Below the pieces are notes generated by a model. The model did no database searches. It saw only the letters and a program-made list of their open reading frames with translations, and was not told where the DNA came from. A stretch of 64,000 nucleotides of DNA. It comes from Branchiostoma floridae. Its lineage: Eukaryota; Chordata; Leptocardii; Amphioxiformes; Branchiostomatidae. The stretch's first letter is position 1. Each line of letters starts with the position of its first letter. This document shows positions 57,360-64,000 of this stretch, piece after piece. The stretch covers positions 11,134,167-11,198,166 of the forward strand of contig NC_049985.1 in NCBI RefSeq assembly GCF_000003815.2, in the 5' to 3' direction. A program made the translations under genes and the position numbers.

Positions 57360-59608
57360 TACATACAAACCCACCCACATACACATATACACCCCAAACA
57401 ACCCCCCCCCACACACACACACACACCACACATGTATATGTATGTATGTGTGTCTGTGTGTATATGTGTGTGCGTTAATATTGGCATGAAGTAATTATAG
57501 GTAATTATAGTGACTGAGGATCTATCAAAGTTTACAGGTTGGTTTTATGGAGTGCACATCTTCTGTAAGTGAACATACAATGCGTTTCAAACTCAGTGTG
57601 TCATTGCGCATTCTCTGTCTCTAATATCTACAGGCTGGTCATCTTTAACCGCCAGGACTGTTGTGCTGAGCGAATCAACCCCTTCAACATCCACATCGGG
57701 GATTCTGACCAGGTCAACACGAACCCCAGGTGCGGAGGTGACCATCAAATCGACCTGAACCAGCCGTCCATTTCCGTCTCCTGTCAGGGGATGAAGGGTC
57801 GCTATGTGGGCGTCCGTCTTCCTGGATCCTCCCGAATACTGACCCTGTGCGAAGTCCAAGTATTTTCTGGTAGGCCTCGCTTCTACTACTACATTTAGTT
57901 GGCATGGTCATGGCGTAATGAATAGAGCCTGCATATCAATAAAGCAGGCAGGTGTTATGCACGATGTTGGTGTGCTTGATTTGCCGTTCAAAGGGCAGAA
58001 TCTGAAGCGTATACCGTTATGTTTTCTCTTCAGTGAGCTATAAACACTTATTTTAAGAAATGTTACTATGATTATCTGAGACATTAAAAACATCCCTACT
58101 CCTCCTAGAACGCTTTAGGTAATATCCATTGAAATGCTGCGTCCATCTCACACACATCACACATTTATTTTCAGGTCTCGCTCATGCAATGCTTGATTCA
58201 AAAGAGTGTAGACTAAAACGAAAACGGCTGCGCAAAGGTGCATTTGTTGCTTTAGCCAGCCCAATTGATCCAAAACATCAAAGTGGTACGTACAGGCTTG
58301 CTTGTCACCGAAAAAAGATCAGAAAACACGTACCCAGACCTCTCGATTCACGTGATGGGAGACATTAAACACGCCTGGCCGACTGTACGAACACATTATA
58401 TTAGATGACCAGTTTCTTTGTACGCAGACGGCTTCACTGTAACGACCCTATGGGATAAAGATTGGTGACTATGAACTAAAGGACACATGACTGGAATGTG
58501 TTCACTATCACCCAGTTTATACATAGAGAAGTAATGTGATGAAATAACAATGTGTTGATTTATCAAACAGTGAGTTACGGCCTGACGATTGCAACGAATG
58601 ATGCTTATAATTCTGGGACTACTAATTCACTGACAGTGGAAATCTTCTCTGACGATTGTGACTTCTGTGTGACAACGACGGTATCTGGACTTACAGCGGT
58701 TGGGTGAGTACAATGATGTACATTATCATACATTGTCATATAAAGGGACCGACCTTCCATATGACGGTATGTGCACACCTCAGGACGGGTTATTAACCCT
58801 GCAGTAAGTACCTGGTTGTAGTATTGACACGGTTATGTCTTTCAATAGCCTGGGTACCATCCGGAAAGTAGTTCGCTCCGGCGTTAATTATACACTATAT
58901 ACAGTCGTTTCTCGCTCTGACATTTATTATACTCTATATACAGTCGCTTCTCTGCTGTTCCAGCGAAAATAGGAGCTAATTACTACCCTGATGGTACCCA
59001 TGCTAGTCTTTCAATGGATCATACACAGGAACACCTACATGTATGGAGCCTTAATCTAAGTTATATCAAATTCGAATAAATGCTTGAAACGTTGTGCTGG
59101 CAATAGTTTACCTGCATTGCTCATACACTAAAAACTACGCCCCTTTAGATATTTACATTGCGCAGATAAGTATAGATCCGTGTCCGCTTAAGTCACACCT
59201 GCTGTGATACAAATTAGTGTTCTCTTCTACTTAAGTTATTAACCAATGTTTGCATTTTCTAACAATCAACATCATAGAACTGAGTACAACCGAGTCTTTG
59301 CCGCTTCCGATTTTGGTGATCCTTCTCGGCTCCGACTTACCACTTCAGGGGACAACACGCTCATACTAGACTGGGTGAGTTATAGTGCACTACCAAAGTA
59401 TTTTAGTCCATTAATACAAAAATTCGTGTATTTATCAACGTTAAAACTAAATCAGAAGTTATTGATGTATGGTAACATCATTCTTTCCAGATTGACGTCC
59501 ACAGTGGCTATACTGGGCTGTACTACCGTTTTTCCTGTCCCAGTAACGGTTGCCAGTTGTCCACTGACTCCTCGGAGGGTAGCGAACAACTCTATTTGGA
59601 TGTCAATG
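53644..59608 (+). CDS. Gene B: secreted/ectodomain start of a paralogue (CUB-PAN-CTLD-fucolectin-PLAT), 3'-partial
   Basis: Ten exons, all in phase: 53644-53951, 54909-55039, 55585-55827, 56209-56604, 57022-57205, 57634-57869, 58175-58285, 58571-58703, 59278-59374, 59491-59608. The start ATG at 53644 (acaatATGG) is followed by a signal peptide. An acceptor-like ttcttag sits just before it, so a non-coding exon probably lies upstream. The last three exons match gene A exons 1-3, so B should continue into a polycystin-1-like ectodomain beyond the window. No pentraxin exon is seen in the 4.4 kb after 59608, whereas in A it comes 0.27 kb later, so B has either a long repeat-filled intron or a different end. 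Confidence 0.88.
53952..54908. other. Intron of gene B, no gene seen
   Basis: Contains repeated 'gattggccaatrtcc-ttgtrtatctct' units (54426-54560, about 50 bp) and a TG/G-rich tract at 54797-54834. No other feature seen. Confidence 0.6.
55040..55584. other. Intron of gene B, no gene seen
   Basis: Nothing recognisable between the CUB and PAN exons. Confidence 0.6.
55585..55827 (+). CDS. Gene B exon 3: PAN/Apple domain
   Basis: One phase-1 exon of 81 codons with eight cysteines and the PAN pattern: TLEFCIQACCANSACLSFQY, then NCHLKNKLC, and a final MYDRLD. It matches the 'C-x2-x-C...C-x-x-F-x-Y...C-x-L' layout of PAN-1 domains, which bind proteins or carbohydrates. Confidence 0.85.
56209..56604 (+). 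CDS. Gene B exon 4: C-type lectin domain
   Basis: Complete long-form domain in one exon: GCPFGYSYLAHTHLCYRAYD, TYDQALTTCQADGGTLAMP, FWFGLDRKDGSW, YTDWGDGEPNNSGGAENC, KWNDVSCSANIRFICEV. The EPN motif and WND motif are both intact, predicting calcium-dependent mannose-type sugar binding. In gene A the domain is split over two exons and has WDD, so the two are not recent copies of each other. Confidence 0.95.
57022..57869 (+). CDS. Gene B exons 5-6: fucolectin (FTP) domain
   Basis: Exons 57022-57205 and 57634-57869 encode an F-type lectin: GGNVALGKTAFQTSS, ASVAVDGN, CTHTVSDYGEDNPTWWVDLG, IDRLVIFNRQDCCAERINPF, FNIHIGDS, CQGMKGRYVGVRLPG and LTLCEVQVFS. The R-x-D-C-C-x2-R box and the upstream His are the fucose-binding residues of the fold. 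The His-to-Arg spacing is longer than in classic members because of an insertion (SDYGED), so sugar binding is likely but not certain. Confidence 0.93.
57271..57430. repeat. (AC)n microsatellite
   Basis: Over 40 AC units to 57357, then a second AC tract at 57408-57428, in the intron that splits the fucolectin domain. It produces meaningless Thr-His and Val-Cys frames on the two strands. Confidence 0.97.
58175..58285 (+). CDS. Gene B exon 7: basic linker exon
   Basis: A 111-bp phase-1 exon between the fucolectin and PLAT-like domains: LDSKECRLKRKRLRKGAFVA. It has no recognised domain. RLKR and KRLRK fit the R-x-K/R-R type furin motif. The acceptor (ttttcag) and donor (gtacgt) are acceptable. 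It could instead be a skipped or chance exon, since the domains on either side also join in phase 1 without it. Confidence 0.6.
58571..59608 (+). CDS. Gene B exons 8-10: PLAT-like domain, paralogue of gene A exons 1-3
   Basis: Exons 58571-58703, 59278-59374 and 59491-59608. Reads [65 protein letters not shown], and ends YLDVN. Differences from gene A are few (for example AEH to AYN, and two extra codons VN before the last donor). The flanking introns also align, apart from a MITE at 58846-59005. Confidence 0.85.
58837..59014. mobile_element. hAT-like MITE, 160 bp, absent from gene A
   Basis: Element 58846-59005 begins TAGCCTGGGTACCATC and ends GATGGTACCCATGCTA, inverted repeats with one change. 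It is flanked by GTCTTTCAA (58837-58845 and 59006-59014). The matching intron of gene A near 550-562 reads 'gtcttgcaatagatcat' with no insert, an empty-site counterpart. A short flank duplication of 8-10 bp fits hAT. Confidence 0.88.
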
Positions 59609-59754
59609 GTTAGTTACCTTCTAATGATATTTGGAATGTGGGTAAACGATTAGTGTGGTCGTGATTTTTGGGTGGTAGATAGCTCATTGAGCCGGTTTAA
59701 TGTCAGATTTTGAAAGGGAATAACTTTACAAGGAATTGACGGATCGTCATTATT

Positions 59755-59796
59755 ATTTTCACTCCGCGTACCGTAGGTACGCTATGGAGTGAAAAT
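59755..59796. repeat. Palindrome
   Basis: 'attttcactccgcgtacc' and 'ggtacgctatggagtgaaaat' form a hairpin with a 3-base loop and three unpaired bases; it precedes a pyrimidine-rich (TTTC)n tract at 59818-59850. Confidence 0.85.
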
Positions 59797-59849
59797 ATTG
59801 TGTTCGTAATGTTTCTTCCTTTTTTCTTTCTTTCTTTCTTTCTTTTTTT

Positions 59850-60600
59850 ATATTTTTCGTTATTTTTGGTAAAAAATGTCATTTTTGCATAAAACCGTTG
59901 CTAAGGCAGCTGACAAGGATGGTGCAGCGTGTAAACCTAAGAAAACCTACCTAGAATGTAGTTTTCTACTGAAATCTTATTTGTTTCCACTTAAATAAAC
60001 ATGTATGGAACATGTAATAACAATATTTCTGTTACAATAATAAGTTTTCACCGTTTTTGTTTTAAAATGTCACATTTTGCATTACAATCTTTGCTAAGGC
60101 AGATGCCACGGAAGGTTTTGGAGTGAAAACCTAACAAAACCTACATAGAATGCAGTTTTCTGTTGGTTTCTTATCTTTTTGTACATGAATAGATATGAAT
60201 GCAGTACATATTGATGCTAATTGTATTAACTTTTCATTATTTTAGTTTAGAAGTGTCACTTTTGAATATAACCATTGCTAGAGTCAGTCTTGGCCTTGGA
60301 AGGGTTTGTGGCCGGCCATACGGCATACCTGATGAAACCTGAACAGACTGTAGTTTTATGTTAGACTTCAGCCTGTTTGTGCTTAGATGGACATATAATT
60401 TAACTTGTCTATATCTATTATAATTATATCTTTTTCATCTTCTTGTTCTTTTCGTCTTGATGGACGTTCAGTTACGATAGGCTCTGCAGTGTGTGACTAG
60501 TACAGCTCTGCTCTTGCACAGTTTGCCACAAGCAGAGCACACGAATGCAGCTGTTGTACAATGTGTCATGTATTTTGAATCTTATTATCATATAGCCAGG
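59850..60600 (+). repeat. Diverged tandem units of about 180 bp
   Basis: 'gcataaaaccgttgctaagg', 'gcattacaatctttgctaag' and 'tgaatataaccattgctaga' start successive units at about 59887, 60080 and 60277, each followed by 'aagaaaacctacctagaatg'-like text. No coding capacity. Confidence 0.6.
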
Positions 60601-60678
60601 CGCCGCGGACCAATCAGAAGGCCCCGTTCCACGTTGGTTATGACGCCGTAACACGTAGATTCCGGCCAGGCAGGTGCA

Positions 60679-60774
60679 CATTAACACCAGTGGTGTTAAT
60701 TCATTTTGAATTAACACCGGTGCTGGTGTTAATTCATTTTGAATTAACACCGGTGCGGGTGTTAATTCATTTTG
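60679..60774. repeat. Palindromic 33-bp satellite, about three units
   Basis: 'tggtgttaattcattttgaa', 'ttaacaccggtgc' repeats at 60691, 60724 and 60757. Each unit is itself an inverted repeat (GGTGTTAATTC / GAATTAACACC), so the block can form serial hairpins. Confidence 0.93.
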
Positions 60775-61549
60775 ACCAATCAAAAGGAACGAAAGAAAGG
60801 TATATGCAGGCATTGGCCAATAAAAGGTGCAAAACATATGCCGGAGCAGACTGCAAGGGGGAATGGCTCCTTCTGTTAACATTGATAATGAGTTTTGTTT
60901 TTCTACGCTCACTCGGCGGTTTATTCGGTGGTTATCGCACCTGACCAGGGATTATCTCACCATATACACCTCGGGCCGGGGCATTAACCCTTTATTATAT
61001 AATAATTTAAAATATCGGGTGTATTTTCAGCCAGTAGGTACCCAATGTGTTGAGTAATGAGGCTGATTAACGTGGTCGAGGCACCTCCTCGAGCACGGGA
61101 CCCCCGTTTTACGTCCCTCCCGGAATACGATTTTGTGGAATTCTTGGTCTGGCTACAGCAATCCGGTCGTCCTTGGTTGGTCTCCCATGTGCTGCGCGTT
61201 GCTAAAATTCCGAGATCGAGGGATTGGGAGTATCCAACGTGTCACATGGCAGTATGTAGGAGTTTGAATTTCTTAAACGTTGCTTCTTGCATAATCTGTA
61301 TCTGTATCTGTATAGCCGGTATAACCGCCGTTCGGCGTAACACACCAGCTTCGCAGGCACGCGGCGCGGCAGCAGCTGGTTATATTACACCGATCGACCC
61401 ATCACACCTAACTTTTGCACATCTATCTGCAAGCGTTCTTTAAAACTACCCAGAGAAGATGCCCCTACTGTACTTGGTGATAACAAATTCAACTCTACGA
61501 TAGTCCTGGGAAAGTACGAATTTTTTAACACATCAATCCTAGGTTGGTA

Positions 61550-63413
61550 ACCGCGATATCCGCGTATTACTGCGTATAAAGCGCAAACATGTAGCGTCTT
61601 CATAGCGCAATAGACCGACGTGGGACTACTGTATTGCGTATCCATAACGTTTTGGCCACCAAACTGCGTACGAATGATAGTTTTGTGCATGTCCAAAACT
61701 ATCAGGCGAACTGGGCGTATATTTTCGTTTGCCTGCGTACGTGAAACTTTCTATAAACGATTCAGATGCGTTTGAGGTGCGACTTGTGCGTGCGGCCGCG
61801 TATGGAAGAAATTAGTCAAAATGTCGAAAAATGTCAAAACGGAACTCATGCGGCTTGAAAATATACGCAGGTGTGGGGTCGTATATGTATGACAAAATTT
61901 CATGCGGAACTCACGCGCACTTGATATTTTCAAGTGCGCGTGAATTCCGCATGAAACTTTGTTAATACGCGGCCGAACGCCCAACATTTGGAATTTTCGT
62001 GGAATAAATTAAATTGTACGTCGAGCTCATCTGGCGTTTGAATTACGACTTCAGCGTTTCCATTTCGCATGAGGTGCGTATGATTGCAACTGAAATGTGC
62101 AACAGATTTTTCCGTACTGCGAATAGCTGCGTATGGGGTACGTATGTTGGGCGTATTCCGGACGCACACAACGTCTACCGACCGCATGCCTGACGCACCT
62201 GGTGCCAACTGCATTCCAAACGCATTTCAGGTGTGTCAGAGGAACAGTTTCTAGTACATATACTTTTGTTTGCGAGCATTGCCAATAGAGTATTTTTGTT
62301 AGAGGAACACTTTGTACTACGTATGCTTTTGTTTACAGACAGTGCAAGTTGAACATTGACAAGTAAACAGTGAAGAGGTTTTTTTAATCTATTTGCGAAG
62401 CAGTGAAATAGTAACACTGTACTTTTACAGTAATGTGGGCCATCATTTACCTTAAAAAATTATGTGGACTGTTAAGATTGTGTTTGTTTTCACTTTATCC
62501 TTAATGATTTCCCCTATCATCTTAGTATTTCAACTACAGTATAAAAATCACACTCATACACACCACATAACTTATTCAAGATCTTTACCAAACACGTAAA
62601 TTAAACAATTATGAAACCTTACGCCCTCTTTCAAAGTTGTAATATGGCTCTATATTGCACATTTATATCATGTGGTTCTACACACAAAAGTACTATTATC
62701 AGCAAATAAAGTCAAATATCTGTTACACAAAATGGCACGTGTGTCACACAAATTGATCCAGTGCTTCAGCAGGTTCTTCTACATCTTCCCTTCCAGTTAC
62801 ATTCATGGTGCCCTGCAAGTTGTGACCATCTCTACATGTACAAATACGTCGGTCCTGGCCTGGATCTGCCATCTTGATATGATTTTGTTTGTCTGGACTC
62901 AGATGCACCTTCGTATTTATTCCAAATCTGGAGTGTGCGTCGATCACGCTATCAGTACGCGTAGTATGCGCAACCAGATCGCAGAACGCACGGTACTAAA
63001 TCGTGATCTATGTTTGCATTCGTTATACGGTCGCTCATGGTGCGTTGTGTCTGCGCTGTAAGAACGCTATGTACTCGCAATACCGCGATATCCGCGCATT
63101 ACTGCGTATAAAGCGCAAACATGTTGCGTCTTGATAGCGCAATCGACCGACGTAGGGCCACTGTGTACATGTATTGCGCATCCATAACGTTTTGGCCACA
63201 AACTACGTACGAATGATAGTTTTGTGCATGTCTAAAACTATCAGGCGAACTGAGCGTATATTTTCGTTTGCCTGCGCACGTGAAACTTTCTAAAAACGAT
63301 TCAGATGCGTTTGAGGTGCGACTTGTGCGTGCGGCCGCGTATTGAAGAAATTAGTCAAAATGTCAAAAAATGTCAAAACGGAACTCATGCGGCTAGAAAA
63401 TATACGCAGGTGT
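61550..63413. repeat. Direct repeats of about 330 bp, 1.53 kb apart, around a CpG-rich element
   Basis: 61550-61874 and 63082-63413 match from 'accgcgatatccgcg', 'attactgcgtataaagcgca' through 'cataacgttttggccac' to 'gaaaatatacgcaggtgt'. The region between carries a 27-bp-arm hairpin and many 'gcgtatnn-gcgca' phrases but no coding frame. It may be two insertions of one family or one element with long direct ends. Confidence 0.8.
61898..61956. repeat. Strong hairpin, 27-bp arms
   Basis: 'tttcatgcggaactcacgcg' plus 'cacttga', a 5-base loop, then the inverted arm with a single mismatch. Extends outward with weaker pairing. Confidence 0.95.
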
Positions 63414-64000
63414 AAACCCACCTTAAAACAACGTGCATTACTGCGCTGTTACCGCCTAACCATGTGCCAGAGTACATGATCCTCCGAAACAATTGTGAAA
63501 TACAGCTGCGAACACTCAACTCTCGGGAGGGGCCTTGTGAACGATGCCCATATACGTCCGGAAGTTTTGGACATTTCCCCAAAATACAAATTCCCTAGGG
63601 AATTCGTTTTGAGGTAGCCTTTGTTTGCATGCTTACAAAATTCCTGGAACTATAGAGTCAAGCCTGACTACATGTGCATTGACTTCCGTTTCGTTGAGGT
63701 GATAGATTGTGTTGCATTGTAAAGCTACGGTTACTATCAATCTGATTGTCGTCCAAGTTCAACTATTAATTTCTTGTGACTGTTGTCGTTGTCGCCTTGT
63801 AGAGCTGAAAGAAATGATATAGAACAGGTTAGGTATAGTTGACGGACACAAACATATTCCATGATCAATATGTCAACATGTATGAATCCCTATGGGTTTC
63901 TTTAGATTGCTTAGCTGTCAAATGTCTTTTTTTTCAAAATCAATAAATAAAGGTTCGAAAAAACAAAGTGCCCAGATCAACCAACACCCAACATCCACTC
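63414..64000. other. Right edge, no gene seen
   Basis: No coding frame. 'atcaataaataaaggttcg' near 63940 contains AATAAA and could be the tail of a retroelement or a gene outside the window; I cannot tell. Confidence 0.4.

Noticed and set aside
60472-60912. 146-codon minus-strand frame with repeated QNELTPAPVLI
   Set aside because: The repeat is the palindromic 33-bp satellite read in one frame; the same block is open on the other strand.
61057-61443. 128-codon frame at 61057
   Set aside because: No family features and it lies in repeat-rich DNA after the satellite; chance open frame.

Overview
This looks like nuclear DNA of an invertebrate deuterostome, most probably a lancelet (Branchiostoma). 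The reasons are many short GT-AG exons, symmetric phase-1 exons each coding for an extracellular module, intron-rich DNA packed with small inverted-repeat transposons and TG/AC microsatellites, and a polycystin-1-like receptor-channel with lectin and pentraxin modules. The species is an inference. There are no prokaryotic features. Three runs of 100 N (5315-5414, 30516-30615, 35603-35702) are assembly gaps.

Gene A (208-43237, + strand, 5' end outside the window) was read as 60 exons whose phases all agree. Its ectodomain runs: PLAT-like domain, pentraxin, C-type lectin, LamG-like domain, F5/8C domain, a second galactose-binding-like domain, an orphan 160-190-residue module, seven Sushi domains alternating between two subtypes, and a REJ/GAIN region ending in a GPS cleavage motif. 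After this come a first membrane helix, an intracellular PLAT domain, ten more helices with a polycystin TOP domain and a pore region, and a C-terminal tail made of three near-identical repeats of about 50 residues. It is most likely an autocleaved PKD1L2/PKD1L3-type receptor subunit that senses a ligand outside and acts with a TRPP channel partner.

Gene B (from 53644, + strand, 3' end not seen) starts with a signal peptide and continues CUB, PAN/Apple, C-type lectin, fucolectin (FTP), a basic linker and then the same PLAT-like module found at the left edge of the window. Exons and introns of this module are nearly the same in A and B, so the two genes are tandem paralogues. The missing 5' end of A probably resembles the start of B.

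The introns and the 10.4 kb between the genes hold mobile DNA: nested TTAA-flanked piggyBac-like elements in the 6.5 kb intron of A (20994-27112), several MITEs, a tRNA-derived SINE, a 5'-truncated LINE with target-site duplication (45209-46114), minisatellites and a dispersed TG-bearing repeat.

The best leads are: an 18-nt GT...AG segment (39764-39781) whose removal both deletes an in-frame stop and restores the polycystin reading; a 5' splice site amplified into a tandem array (37885-38048); the C-terminal triple repeat; the alternating Sushi array; the orphan module; a decayed F5/8C pseudoexon; and a MITE inserted in B but absent at the matching site of A.
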